This document shows, in pieces, positions 12,249-23,591 of a DNA stretch of 64,000 bases. Both the position numbers and the translations under genes were made by a program. This DNA is from Acarospora socialis. Taxonomy: Eukaryota > Ascomycota > Lecanoromycetes > Acarosporales > Acarosporaceae. The stretch is from assembly GCA_025617375.2 (NCBI GenBank), contig JAMYGW020000011.1:806001-870000 (forward strand), read 5' to 3'. The stretch's first letter is position 1; each line of letters opens with the position of its first letter. The notes under the pieces are model-generated. The model was not told the DNA's origin, ran no database searches, and saw only the letters and a program-made list of their open reading frames with translations.

Positions 12249-12842
12249 ATGCCGCCGGTCCGCACAGCCCGCAACCGCAAACCCCCGCCAGATGGCTTCG
12301 AAGACATCGAAGACACGCTGCTGGAATTCAGCAACAAAATGAAAGACGCCGAAAACGCTCCACACGAAGGCAAGAAGCGGCATGAGGTACTCTGGCCCGT
12401 CTTCCAAATCAACCATCAACGTACGTCTGTTTCCAACCCTCCGCAACATTGGGCATGAACCGGCTTATGCTAACCATTCTCTCGGCTAGGGTCGCGATAT
12501 ATTTACGATCTCTACTATGAAAATGAAGCAATATCGAAGCAACTGTACGATTATCTGATAAAGAATGGCTATGCGAACGCAGATCTTATTGCAAAGTGGA
12601 AGAAGCAGGGCTACGAGAAGGTTAGCACAGCACAGTCCCTCCAGCATCCCTCCAAGCGATCCTCTCTGTCCTAACAAGGGGCGCTGATGGTTTTACAGCT
12701 ATGTTGCCTTCCCTGCATTCAAACCAAAGAGACCAACTTCAACGCGACCTGCATCTGCAGGGTACCCAAAGCGCAGCTCAAGGAGGATCAGACTATAGAG
12801 TGTGTGAGCTGCGGATGCCGGGGTTGCGCATCTTCTGACTGA
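12249..12842 (+). CDS. BUD31: Pre-mRNA splicing factor BUD31/G10
   Basis: Component of the spliceosome NTC-associated (Cwc) complex. Three exons: 12249-12420, 12490-12620 and 12699-12842, 148 aa, the normal size for the family. The sequence runs [20 protein letters not shown], then a helical [19 protein letters not shown] segment, [39 protein letters not shown] and a cysteine-rich C-terminus with CICRVPK and [13 protein letters not shown], which forms the zinc clusters of G10 proteins. A longer frame extends upstream to 12042, but homology begins at the 12249 ATG ([11 protein letters not shown]). It is divergent from the NDUFA6-like gene with about 230 bp between starts. Confidence 0.95.
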
Positions 12843-13204
12843 AAGTTTGGAATTTTCATGGTTGATACCCTCCAGCGTGGCGTTTATGTGATGGTTGCTC
12901 AGGCGCAAGCAAAGATCAAGGCGTTCACTTGGGACCAGTCTGAGGAAAAGTGGATATACAGGGCGCAATATGAGTGGGCTCGACGTCTTCAGAATCGACC
13001 TGGCTGGTATAAGCCATCGGCATGTCAGCTGGTCGTGCCGGGCCTTCCGCTGGCGGTCACGTCATCTACAGAGCTTCTACAACCCATTACATCTTCCCCA
13101 TTTGCCGAAGGGATGGCAGCTGAGCTCGTCTCACTTTGCATAAACTTGCTCAGAGTACGAGAACTACATAGTATCTGGAATGAAATCTATTTAGAGGGAG
13201 AGCT
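12843..13204. other. Intergenic, convergent 3' ends
   Basis: About 360 bp between the BUD31 stop and the stop of the minus-strand membrane protein. The plus-strand frame at 12858-13334 mostly overlaps this gap and the opposite gene and has no recognisable domain. Nothing else was seen. Confidence 0.6.
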
Positions 13205-13779
13205 TTATAGATCTAGCTCGGAATCATCGTTTTCCTCAAGGATTGTGGTGGACAGAAGCCCCTTCTTGCCGTGCCCCCCGTCCTTTTCCAGCCAGTCCCT
13301 GTACTGGCCCCTCGAGGATCGATCCGTCGTTTGATAATCGCTCACTCGAGGCAGCCCCTGCTGCACCTTCTGCTTCTGCTTTCTTTGCTTCTCAGCTCGG
13401 TTGGATGCTATCGTCCGTCCATCCTCTTCAGTGACCGCATCAAGCTTGAGCGTGGTAAGAACGATCGATGATGAGAGATGTAGAATCAGGCCCGTGACAG
13501 CGCCGACAACACTGGCAACGCCGAAGAAGATGTACAGAGTCTGATACAGTTAGTCAGGTCAATTGTAGGGTTTGTCATCCCGTCACGGCATACCTCGAAT
13601 TTGGCAAGGATACGGAGAGGCCACAGACAAGCGTGCAGGATGTAATGGCCCAGATGTAGAAGAGGCGCAACGATGACGCCCAGTCCGATAAGGAGCCACT
13701 TGAGTGTGGTCACGAGAGGGAAGACAAGATAGTACAGGCAGGAGTAAACGACAGAGAATATTGTTTGAGCAGTGGTCAT
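13205..13779 (-). CDS. Small multi-pass membrane protein, unknown function
   Basis: Two exons, 13779-13594 and 13540-13205, 173 aa. Exon 1 encodes hydrophobic segments at about residues 6-24, 27-44 and 46-58. Exon 2 opens with another segment (LYIFFGVASVVGAVTGLIL). The remaining 90 residues are polar and charged (EKQRKQKQKVQQGLPRVSDY, then RGQYRDWLEKDGGHGKK) and look cytosolic or matrix-facing. The intron has canonical GT-AG ends and joins in frame. I do not recognise the family. The long frame after splicing and the clear membrane/soluble division argue for a real gene. Confidence 0.75.
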
Positions 13780-14275
13780 GATGGTTCCGTCACCTCAGTT
13801 CGACAGAAGTCCCAACTGCCTCGCCTGTCTCGCTGCACCTCGATAATTGATCGGCGGGGAGATCCAATCCGAAGTCCATCCTATATGAGACAACGTTGTA
13901 ATCTGCGGAGCGATGTTTCCAGAGTCCTTGACGAAGAAGTCATCATACCTTCCAGGTTAATTTGTAAGGCCGGAGCTTTTACTGTGCTGCTAACTTGAAA
14001 ACCACTAGCGAGAAAATTAGCTGGGTGTGGCTTGCTTAAGGTGTGTACTGTACCTGTAAGAAATCCCTGTCTAGTCTGCGTGGGGAACCTTTAACACATG
14101 CATCCTAAGAGCTCAATGCCAAGCCCTACATTCACTATAGCTCTCAATTCACCACAGTTCGCTGCGTAGCAAATTTCGTTGTCTCATTCATCTCAAAGGA
14201 CGGGTTCCCCGGCACCTCATTCACTCCATCTAAGCGATTGGCTACGGCACGTCGAAGAAATTTCAAAGTGTTAAA
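13780..14275. promoter_or_regulatory. Bidirectional intergenic region
   Basis: About 500 bp separating the divergent membrane-protein gene (minus) and AMPK beta gene (plus), so it should contain both promoters. No specific motif was assigned. Short frames here (for example 13765-13998) have no support. Confidence 0.5.
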
Positions 14276-15976
14276 ATGGGAAACAATCCTTCCAAGCCAG
14301 AAGGCAGCACGCCCTCCTCTCCAGCTGCGCGTACCCATAACCCACCGACAGCGAGCAGTCAACGGAAGGAGCCACGAAGACGAGACTCTATTCATGCACT
14401 GCAAACTGGCAAGGCTACACCCGCTCAACCGTCAGAGTCAACCACCAGTGCAACAGCACAATCTACCTTTCAGTCGAGAAAGCCTCGACTGCAGCACCAT
14501 CTACAAGGCACCAACGAGTCAGATACAAAGTCAGGTGTAATCGAAGACAAAATGGGCAACGAACAATCACGTCAGCAGATGAAGGAGCAAGGTCTTGACT
14601 GGGAAACCTTCAGCAAACGCGTGGAGAAGGAGGAGACGGAGCGGAAAGAGAAGGAACAGGAAGCGTCTGGGCCCGTGAATGTTCCGTCGTCCGCTCAAGG
14701 CAGGCGGAACAAAGGTCCAAACATTGAGCCCTCCGGTCCACCTCGCGACTCTAATTATGCACCTCCGTCTCAGCTCAACATCCCTCCCCGTTTGCCGCTC
14801 CCCATCGAGGAAGAGATTCACACACCTGGTTCCCCGATCATCACTTCAGCCGACCTTTCCTCCGCACTTGATGAAGATGAGCTTGATAGCAACTTACCTC
14901 GGCGTAGCTCTGTCCTAAGTAGTACCACGCTTGATGATGACGAACTTGGCGACGAGCTGCAGGCGTATCCGTTGGATGGAACAAGGACGACCGTGCCGAC
15001 ACTGATCGAGTGGAAGCAGGGTGGAGAGAAAGTGTACGTTACAGGAACATTTGCTGCTTGGCAGAGAAAGTTCAGACTACAAAAAGAGTAGGTCCTTCCT
15101 TTCATTGTCTAATCGCTGTCGTGCATGGCCTGAGTCCTTGATCCTGTGGCTACCCGCCGCGACTGTCCGTATCCGTTCCACGCGATCTGATCGTGTACGC
15201 TAAACTTTGTTGGACATGGTTCATGCATTTGTTTTCCAGAAAGGGTTTCCGTAGGCCCCTCGAATGTGCTGACTCGAGCTGCTCCACAGTGAAAACAGCA
15301 ATGTTCTGTCCGCGGTCATCCAACTTCCCCCGGGAACTCATCATCTCAAATTCATCGTAGATGGCGAAATGCGAACATCAGATGACCTGCCTACTGCCGT
15401 TGATTACACCAACATCCTCGTTAATTACATCGAGGTCAGCGCCGACGATGTGCCTGCTCCAACTCGCACCACAGAAGAGCAAGTCCCGCCGGGCGTCTTT
15501 CCCCCACAAGTGCTCCCACCCACCACAGCGGTGGAGGATCATGCTCAAAACGTTGTTCAGAGGGAGAAGCCTGCCAAAGAAGAGGAGATTAGTGAACCGA
15601 GGCACTATGCAGCCAGAATTCCGAAGTATCTCCTTGATCTCGACCAGCCAGAGGACTCTCGTCAGTATCAGCGCGCTGTTGGAGCTATTGGAGACTTACC
15701 GCAACCGCCAAGTTTACCGTTGTTCCTGGGAAAGTCAATTCTGAATGGGACGACGCCGATGAAGGATGACAGCAGCGTTCTGAACATGCCAAATCATACA
15801 GTCCTTAACCACCTCGCTACCAGCAGTATCAAGAACGGGGTCTTGGCTACCAGTGGCACTACTCGGTATAAACGGAAGGTACGTGATTGCATTCCTCATC
15901 TTCGTAAGTCTACTATACTCATACTTTTCAGTACGTTACGACGATCATGTATCAGCCAACTAGTAGTGACGACTAG
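14276..15976 (+). CDS. AMPK/SNF1 complex beta subunit
   Basis: Scaffold subunit (Sip1/Sip2/Gal83 family) of the SNF1/AMPK energy-sensing kinase. Three exons: 14276-15087, 15290-15878 and 15932-15976, 481 aa. It starts MGNNPSKPEG, a good N-myristoylation signal. Residues 2-230 are Ser/Pro-rich and low complexity. A glycogen-binding CBM48 domain follows: VYVTGTFAAWQRKFRLQK, LPPGTHHLKFIVDGEMR and ILVNYIEV. The C-terminal ASC domain starts with IPKYLLDLDQ and LPLFLGKSILNG, and ends KYVTTIMYQPT in a 45-nt last exon. A second internal MGNEQSRQQ occurs near residue 93 (nt 14551). It faces KAE1 tail-to-tail. Confidence 0.93.
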
Positions 15977-16216
15977 ACTTCCCCCCTGTTGATTTTATCA
16001 ATTCGCAGAGTGGCTGATGATCTTGAGCTGCTACTGGCCAGAAGCCATTCTCAGCTGCTTTTGCGGCAAGGGTAGCTTTTCGCCACTGCGTTAACTGCAC
16101 TTTAGCTATTGTCATTTAAACCGGTGTGATTACGGGGGCTACGGCAAGCTGTCGTCTCGGCGTGGGCGGTATCATGTGCTCACAACTTCCTTCTAGATCA
16201 GAGTCAAGTCTTGCCA

Positions 16217-17266
16217 TCAATCTCTCCATTTGACGAAAACCTCGTCCGTCCTGAATCTCTGTGTACATGTGCTTTCCTCCAATGGCGTTTTAAACCCCGT
16301 CCGGTATGCCAGCAAACCAGCATGAGCGATCATAATCCCATTGTCGATGCAGAACCGCTCATCAGTCGCGAACACACTTCCACCCCGATCCCGTGCCATC
16401 ATTCCCATCATCTCTTGTAGGCGCTCGTTGCACCCTACGCCGCCAACTATGAGCACTTGGTTGGAGCCTACATGCGCCATCGCGCGCTCAGTGATCTCAA
16501 CCAGCATTGCGAAGACGGTCTCCTGGAGACTGAAACAGAGGTCCGCTGTGGTGATCGGCCCTCCACTGACCGAGTCAACCTGACCGGGATTGGCTTTCAG
16601 CGACGCGGCTAGTATATCAATGCTGGCTAGGATGCCAGAGAACGAACAATCCATGCCTTTGACCGTATACGGTAGATCCAGCAGGTGCAGCCCCCTCTTA
16701 GCAAGCTGCTCGATATTGTATCCAGGTGCTGGATCATTTGAGATATTGAGAGTGCGTGCGAAGCGGTCGAGGCAGTTCCCGACCGCTATGTCTAGGGCTT
16801 CGCCAAATATCCGGTATCGTTGCTCCGCATACGCGATCACCTGTGTGTTGCCCCCGGAAACGTACAGCACGACCGGATTTTGAGCGCCTGTTATCTCCCT
16901 CCCCATCTCGATATGGCCAACGCAGTGGTTGACGCCCACGAGCTCCTTTCCCCAAAGCAAGCTGAGCATCCGGGCTGCCACTGCTACACTTTGCAGCGGG
17001 GCACCCATCCCAGGACCTTTGGTGTAGCATATGCAGTCTATATCATCCACTGTGATGCCCGCCTCTCTCATTGCTTGCTTCACAAGTTTCGTGACCCATG
17101 CTCGATGATGCTTCGCTGTATCCTTGGGTAGAAAGCCCTCCCCAGGTGGTGAGACGTAGGTATGTCTTATATTGGCCAGGATTCGAGCTGCGCCGCCTTT
17201 CGCAGGATGTAGAATGATACCCACCCCGAGTTTGTTTGCGGAACCCTCGAGGCCGAGAGCTATCAT
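16217..17266 (-). CDS. KAE1: KEOPS subunit Kae1 (tRNA t6A synthase)
   Basis: ASKHA-fold ATPase that forms threonylcarbamoyl-adenosine at position 37 of ANN-decoding tRNAs within the KEOPS complex. Single exon. Translation from the ATG at 17266 gives [17 protein letters not shown], the conserved start, and 349 aa. The frame is open 26 codons further upstream (17344), but that extension is basic and not family-like. Metal-binding HxxGH is seen in [11 protein letters not shown]. Other landmarks are [33 protein letters not shown] and [13 protein letters not shown]. No mitochondrial presequence is needed for the cytosolic form. It is divergent from the SET-domain gene, with 209 bp between starts. 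Confidence 0.96.
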   Translation of the reverse strand: MIALGLEGSANKLGVGIILHPAKGGAARILANIRHTYVSPPGEGFLPKDTAKHHRAWVTKLVKQAMREAGITVDDIDCICYTKGPGMGAPLQSVAVAARMLSLLWGKELVGVNHCVGHIEMGREITGAQNPVVLYVSGGNTQVIAYAEQRYRIFGEALDIAVGNCLDRFARTLNISNDPAPGYNIEQLAKRGLHLLDLPYTVKGMDCSFSGILASIDILAASLKANPGQVDSVSGGPITTADLCFSLQETVFAMLVEITERAMAHVGSNQVLIVGGVGCNERLQEMMGMMARDRGGSVFATDERFCIDNGIMIAHAGLLAYRTGFKTPLEESTCTQRFRTDEVFVKWRD

Positions 17267-17475
17267 ATTGCTCCTGAGCCTCGATCCTTTGCAAAGATGA
17301 CTTTTCAGGGTCGGTCGTGGTGGGGTTCTTCGATACCCCACCAATCAGCGGAGCTCGTGCACGGACCAGCATTTCCCACAACTGTAGACTTGTGGGAGCA
17401 ATATTTCTCCACCACTTCGTCGTCTATCACACATTGGTCCATTACTGCTTTCAAACATCTCTTACTTTGCAGAGG

Positions 17476-19056
17476 ATGGACTTTGAAGCAGATTCAGCTG
17501 GTTTCTTACGTTGGCTTCGGGGACGGGGTGGCGCATCTATTAGCGACAAGATAGCACTGGTCGACTTAACGGCAACTGGTGGTGGTAGAGGAGTCAGTAT
17601 GGTTCCCCTGTATAACAACCGGAGAACCAAGTCTCTCGAGCCTCCGCTGAACGAATCTCAGTTGCCACGGTGGACATAGAACCAGACGAGGATCTCTTCG
17701 ACATACCCCGTTCGATAGTACTCTCGGTCGAAAACTCCGATCTACGCAAGAAAATACCCGATGCACTAGATGACCTGGATTCGTGGCTGTCTCTGGTAGT
17801 CGTCATGATTTACGAGTACTTGAAGACCCCGGATACGTTATGGCGTCCTTATTTCCGTGTTCTCCCAGGCCACTTTGATACCTTGATCTTCTGGTCGCCA
17901 GCTGAATTGGCCGAGCTCCAAGGTAGCGCTGTTACTCAGAAGATTGGCAAGGATGAGGCGGAGAAGATCTTTTGTGAAAAGATTGTGCCTATCGTCCGGA
18001 ATAACCCAGAACTGTTTCCATACCCACCTGGCGTTGCATCGTATGAAGGACCAAGCGGTCAAGCAAGCCTCCTAGCTATGGCGCACACGATGGCGACCTT
18101 GGTCATGGCTTACGGCTTTGATATAGAAAAGGATGAATGCCAGCAGCAAGTGGATGATGAAGGCTTTATTTCTGACGATGAGGATGATCTGCCAAAAGGT
18201 ATGGTGCCTTTGGCGGATATGCTCAACGCAGATGCAGACGGAAACAATGTAGGCAACGTCATCCTCCACCAACTGAGCTAGCTAACTTACTGGATCCAGG
18301 CTCGGTTGTTCTATAATGAGGATTCTCTCGTGATGAAGTCATTGGCCCCTATCAAAAAAGGCGAGCAGCTCTTCAATGATTATGGACCGTTGCCGCGTTC
18401 GGATTTGCTACGGCGATATGGGTACGTCACAGACAGATACGCTTCCTACGACGTGGTTGAGCTATCTACCAGTATGATAGCCAGTGTGATTGCAGAAGGG
18501 ATAGGCATGACTCGGGCGGATGTGGATGCGAGGGTGAGTAACGTTTCATACCTTATCATAGAATCAACGCTCAAAGACTTACAAGCTTCGACGACTCGCG
18601 GATGAATCCGATCTTATGGATGCTTATGATCTCACACACCCTGGTATATCGCAGTCATGTTTCCCGGATGAGCTACTGGTCTTGGTCGGGTCCCTAATAT
18701 CTGCTAGCGGGCACAGCACTCTCAACGTCACTGGCGGCGACCATCCAGTGTCCAGGATCACCGGAGACATCGCAGATATCCTGCGCAAAGTCATTGTCAC
18801 CAGACAAGGAGACTATGCGACTACTGCAGCAGAGGATCAAGCACTACTTCAAAATATCTCTGTTGAAGGCCGACGGCGGATGGCAATCGAAGTTAGGTTA
18901 GGGGAGAAGATGATATTGAAGGAAGCGCTCGAGGAGCTGGAAAAACTCGACATATCTTCTACATCTAGCGTTGATCACAGCATTGACATCGACTCAACGA
19001 AACGAAGAGCTGAACAGGATGGAATGCATCCATCCAAAAAGAGAAGGGGTGCCTGA
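17476..19056 (+). CDS. SET-domain protein lysine methyltransferase, RKM4/SETD6-like
   Basis: Likely methylates a ribosomal protein lysine (yeast Rkm4 acts on the large subunit), by family inference. Four exons: 17476-17596, 17662-18248, 18300-18533 and 18577-19056, 473 aa. The N-terminal SET part shows GGGRGVIATVDIEPDEDLF across the first splice. The SET core has GMVPLADMLNADADGNN, joined at the intron to ARLFYNEDSLVM, and GEQLFNDYGPLPRSDLL, which carries the S-adenosylmethionine-binding NxxxxN(A/S) and catalytic tyrosine signatures. The C-terminal Rubisco-LSMT-like region is helical and ends KKRRGA. An acidic insert (FISDDEDDL) interrupts the SET domain, as is common in this family. Confidence 0.88.
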
Positions 19057-19463
19057 CGGTCTCAAAGTACCACAAGCCATATTTAAAATCACTCATTTCA
19101 AGGTGGGTATTAGTCTCTATTAGTTCGATCGAATACCACTACAGACTCGACCTGGCGACTCCTCACGTGCGCCGCGCTAATCCTAAAAACTACTTTACAA
19201 TAGGACGATACTATCTGTCCTAAAATCGGCACGACCAGAGGATTGCCGGTGTTACTTGTAACAGGACCAAGGACCAGCCGAAGCCCATACACACATGGAG
19301 AGGGCCCAGTGTTTTGCCTTTTTCGCCCTTGGTACGCAGCCGGTTGTGGAATAAAGCCTCCCATGCGGACACATCCATGTCTCTTCGGGTAAGCTTGGAA
19401 ATTGGGCAGTTGAACGACTGCTACCCTGTGCAACGCTCGGATAGTGGAAGACGTGGAACGACA

Positions 19464-21376
19464 TCAATCCGACGGAGGATTCGTTGGTTGCGAGCTACCA
19501 GCGTGAGTCACACCTGACGGTCCGCTGTTCACCGTCATGTCGTTCTGAGAGCGCCGGGTTGTATGAACCTGAGCAGTTGCATGATCTCGATTGTTTCCGA
19601 ATGATGCCCGATATCGCATACTGAAGACGTTATATGGATCCACCAAAAACATGGCTTCGTCATCCTCGTCGTCTTGGTCGTACTTGAAACGGTCGAGGAC
19701 GGTAGCATCTATGCCCTCCTTTGACGGAAGATGCATTCCTCGGCGGTCAATCATAAGTCGACCTCCTCTACCAATGCGCCGCCGGAAGGAAGGTTGACTA
19801 CGAAAAGGTCCATCGTACGTGGGCGATGCGTAACGGACAGTGACAGAGTCATCTTTGGCACGATTTGGATCGACATCAGGGAGAGGGTCACCTGAATGCT
19901 CGGAAGAAACCGATGCAGGTGGTGTGGGTAAGTACTCCGTTACAGCAGTCCGGAAGCTTGAATTTGCTCCCTGTTCGAGGCTTGGTGAGAGTGGCGCTCG
20001 TGTCAGGTCTATGTAGCCCTCGTTCCATTTCCGGTGTTGCGATATCTTCTGCTCAATTTCTCGTTCAATTTCGCTCTCCTTCTCCGCCAGAACGTCCTGC
20101 AGTGTGACCAGATCTGCTTCAGTGGAACGACCATCAGACCGTGGAGGAAAACGAAGCTGTGTCGCAGAAGTCCGTTGAGATGATGATCCATCCAGAGGCT
20201 TTCTTTTTTGTGGCTGCAACATACGTCAGTCAAGTCTCGGAAGCGAAGGGGGAAGCCGTCCCACCTTCTGATTGATGAGGTCCTCATCATCACCTTTGAT
20301 GCCAAGAGACCTTTTCATCTCTTTGACTTTGGCTCGTTGTTCGAAGAGCAGTCTGTCCACGGCTAGCATCTCTCTTCTTGTCAATTCGCGCTGTTTCACC
20401 ATTGCCACTAGCTGGCGAGCATCTTCAAGCTCCTTTCTCAGCTTCCTCAGCTTCTCCGCGCTCTGAGCGTCTCTCCCACGAGTTTTCCGAACTTGCCGCA
20501 CCTCCCGCCTCCGGAAACAGACGTATGGATCACCGTCGTCCGTATCCGCACCAGTTTCCAACTACATCTGTTAGATCTTCTTCTGGCAGAAGTGGAGTCT
20601 CCCAAATTTCGTACCTTGAGCCCGGGCATCAAGCCCTTATTCCCTTGCTTTAGCCTCCTACTTTTCCAGTGCTGGTAGATTTCTTTGGCAAACGGTCTGG
20701 CGTTTTCGTCGAGTGCATCATCAAAAGCGTTCCCCATTTCTTCCCAGGCTAGGACCGGCGGACTGTCTACGGCCGCGAAGGGCTGCTTTGCGTGGGCGAT
20801 TTCTTCGAAGAAGGCCATAACCTCTTCGAATTGATCTTCCGAACATTGCGTTGAGGCATTTTTATTCGTCGACTTCAAGAAAGTATCATCCTCCTCGTCC
20901 AAGTTATACGGACACCCACAACAGTCCTCTACCGTTGAGGAGAAGCGGATATACGTCGCCGGCTGCGAGAAGGTAAGGGGATATAGTCGGTCATATTCGA
21001 TGCTACTGTGGATCGTATCTGGAGTTGGGATGTAAATCTGGGCAACCTTGCCTCCGATCGCTGCCGCTTGTGAAGCAGATATTGCTGCTTGCAGATGGTG
21101 TTCCTATATTATCGCTCCCCCCCGTCAGCTTTATGGTCTGTGGCCTTTCGTTTTGTTACCAGAGCGCGACAGGGCCGAACATGGCACGTGACATATACAT
21201 GACGTATACTAAATTTAGAACCGACTTACGATTTCTTCTCCCTTCTCCACGCCGGTATCGACTTTGGGGATGTTTCTTTGGGCGTCATCGTCGACTTGAT
21301 CTACCTGATCCTCTTTAAGGATCTGTAATGTTTGTTTCGTCGATAATTTCCGTTGGCGGAAGCGGGCGCCCCCCAT
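19464..21376 (-). CDS. EPL1: Enhancer of polycomb-like protein (NuA4 subunit)
   Basis: Scaffold of the NuA4/piccolo histone acetyltransferase, bridging Esa1, Yng2 and Eaf6. Four exons: 21376-21230, 21103-20615, 20561-20265 and 20213-19464, 560 aa. It starts MGGARFRQRKLSTKQTLQIL. The EPcA region follows: EEIEHHLQAAISASQAA, VAQIYIPTPDTIHSS, YIRFSSTVEDCCGCPYNLDEED, and ETGADTDDGDPYVCFRRREV. It is followed by a long basic coiled coil (EKLRKLRKELEDARQL). The C-terminal exon is disordered, with RIGRGGRLMIDRRGMHLP and FKYDQDDEDD segments. It is divergent from calcineurin B with about 400 bp between starts. Confidence 0.95.
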
Positions 21377-21774
21377 ATCGGGATGACGACGGCGATATTA
21401 GTACGTTTGGCACAAGATGGCCGCACAAAATTCATATCGCCCGATAGCTCAAGTCATGCGAAATCGAGATATTGAGTTTTCGAGTTGTGATTCTGAATAT
21501 GATGTGGCGATTTTGGATGATATTATGTTTTCGTAGTCGGGGTGAGGTTAGTCTTAGGCCCAGGATCTGGCCACAACAACCGGCTTCAGAGTGGTTGTGA
21601 AGGAGGAGCTTGCGTGTTAAGCGAGACCCTTTGTATGTGTAAAGCGGCACCGTATATCAAAGACTATAACTTACAAATACGAGTACCTTACCATACAACG
21701 AGAGGTCGGGTCGCAACCACTTTCCGGGAGGGAGCTGCAATTCTCCGACCATTCAGCGTACAATTCCAGCCAAC

Positions 21775-22772
21775 ATGTCCTCTGCAAATCAAGCAGCGCT
21801 TTTGGATGCGCGCCGAAGGACTTCTGAACCTCCTGCACAGGCGCTGCAAAACATAGTGCAAGGGTCCAATTGTGAGCGCATCTTACATTTCCCCGGCCAT
21901 ATCGACTTCGGCGCTCTCGTACTGACCCACACCACCCTCCAGTCGACAAAGATGAAATCGACAGACTGCGAAAACGGTTCATGAAACTCGACAAAGTCCT
22001 CCACCCTTCTTCACATCCAGGCGCACGAAGAAGCCTAAACTAACGGACGGCCACCAGGACAATTCCGGCACGATCGAGCGCGACGAATTCCTCAGCCTCC
22101 CACAAGTCTCATCGAACCCTCTCGCAACGCGGTACCACACCTCCCCCCTCTTCCCCCCGTGTTTCCACCACCAGAACACAACCTTACTGATCTGACCTTG
22201 CGGCCAGGATGATCGCCATCTTCGACGAAGACGGCGGCGGCGACGTCGACTTCCAAGAGTTCGTCTCGGGCCTCTCGGCCTTCTCGTCCAAGGGCAACAA
22301 GGAGGAGAAGCTGCGGTTCGCGTTCAAGGTGTACGACATCGATCGCGACGGGTATATCAGTAACGGGGAGCTGTTCATCGTGCTGAAGATGATGGTCGGG
22401 AGCAATTTGAAGGATCAGCAGTTGCAGCAGGTGAGTTGAGTAACCAGGCGGGATGGATGGCATGTTGGGATACGCAGGGAAATGCGTTGTGTTGGACGTG
22501 GTGGTTCGTTGGGATCAGTGAGGAGGTTCGTTGTGCTGTGTTGTGCTGATGTTGGTGTTTGGGTGTGCTAGATTGTGGATAAGACGATCATGGAGGCGGA
22601 TCTGGATCGCGATGGAAAGATCAGTTTCGAGGAGTTTACGAAGATGGTGGAGAACACGGACGTGTCGATGAGTATGACGTTAGGTGAGTGTTTCGAAGCA
22701 TCCTTCTCATATGCTGCGCTTCAACCCTGTTTGGTAATGCTCAAGGCTAATGTTTGTCCAGACCAATTCTGA
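21775..22772 (+). CDS. CNB1: Calcineurin regulatory subunit B
   Basis: EF-hand regulatory subunit of the Ca2+/calmodulin-dependent phosphatase calcineurin. Six exons: 21775-21871, 21943-21995, 22058-22131, 22208-22430, 22572-22683 and 22762-22772, 189 aa. Four EF hands are visible: [39 protein letters not shown] and [13 protein letters not shown]. The C-terminus is MSMTLDQF, with the last exon only 11 nt. The core is nearly invariant with other fungi. The N-terminus is unusual: [20 protein letters not shown] replaces the short MGN-type myristoylated start. A splice acceptor-like CTGCACAG lies exactly before [10 protein letters not shown], so an undetected upstream exon is possible. Confidence 0.95.
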
Positions 22773-23591
22773 TCTATGACTATCTGCTCCTCGCCGACGT
22801 CGCCTCACCCATCTCATCTCACCAACCTCATCCACAAAAACTACTCGTCATCATAACCTCCACCTCCCGCCATATCTTCCGACGCAAGATCTACGACCCG
22901 GTGTTCAGGAGTTCCTCTCTCGGTTTCCTCCCTCTAACGCCACGGCCGGGCCGTTGCCCCTTCCTATTTAATAACCCAAACTCACATGACAAATCTACCT
23001 ATATATTATATCTACGACTTACTCTAACAAGTCTTAAACGCACATCTTTGTGTCCTGATATACTCCCAAAAAGCAATGATATCCCCGAGTCCAGATTTCA
23101 ATTGAGAAAAAAGGGCTTTAGTAGACACTAGTAGTCCTGAGCTCTGCCGTGCTCGTTTCTTTGTTCTTGTATAAACTAGAACCCTAAGTCGACCTACCTT
23201 CTATCCTATCCTATCGTGCAATTCTGAACGATACTTGGATGAACAGATACAAGTGCAAGGATCAGGAGCTTGCCCTCAGCTCATCTCGATATCTGCCTCA
23301 ATGCATTCTTAGTTATGTTTCCAGAAGCTCGACTGGTACGGTTCAGGTACACGGTACAGATTACTAGGTGTTGCGGGAAGCTCAACATGACATTCGTTCT
23401 AAGTTATGCTTATATGAAGCAACAGACTCGCAGTCGAGCAGAAATAGACGGCCACAAGTTGTCCACGCGTTGCAGCATGAACGATATTTTTAATCGCGGT
23501 ATTTCGAATACAGAATCCAGGGCGTGAATAGTATTTCGCGCTCTCCCTGAACATAACGCCTGACCCTTCACCACTAACCCCACCACACAAT
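22773..23591. other. Intergenic, convergent 3' ends
   Basis: About 820 bp between the stops of calcineurin B and derlin, presumably 3' UTRs. The frame at 22754-23131 overlaps the end of calcineurin B and shows no domain. No gene is supported. Confidence 0.6.

Noticed and set aside
12858-13334. 158-codon plus-strand ORF after BUD31
   Set aside because: Overlaps the second exon of the minus-strand membrane protein, which splices into a coherent frame. The plus ORF shows no domain.
17043-17381. Frames overlapping the start of KAE1
   Set aside because: Out-of-frame shadows. KAE1 homology begins at 17266 and accounts for this DNA.
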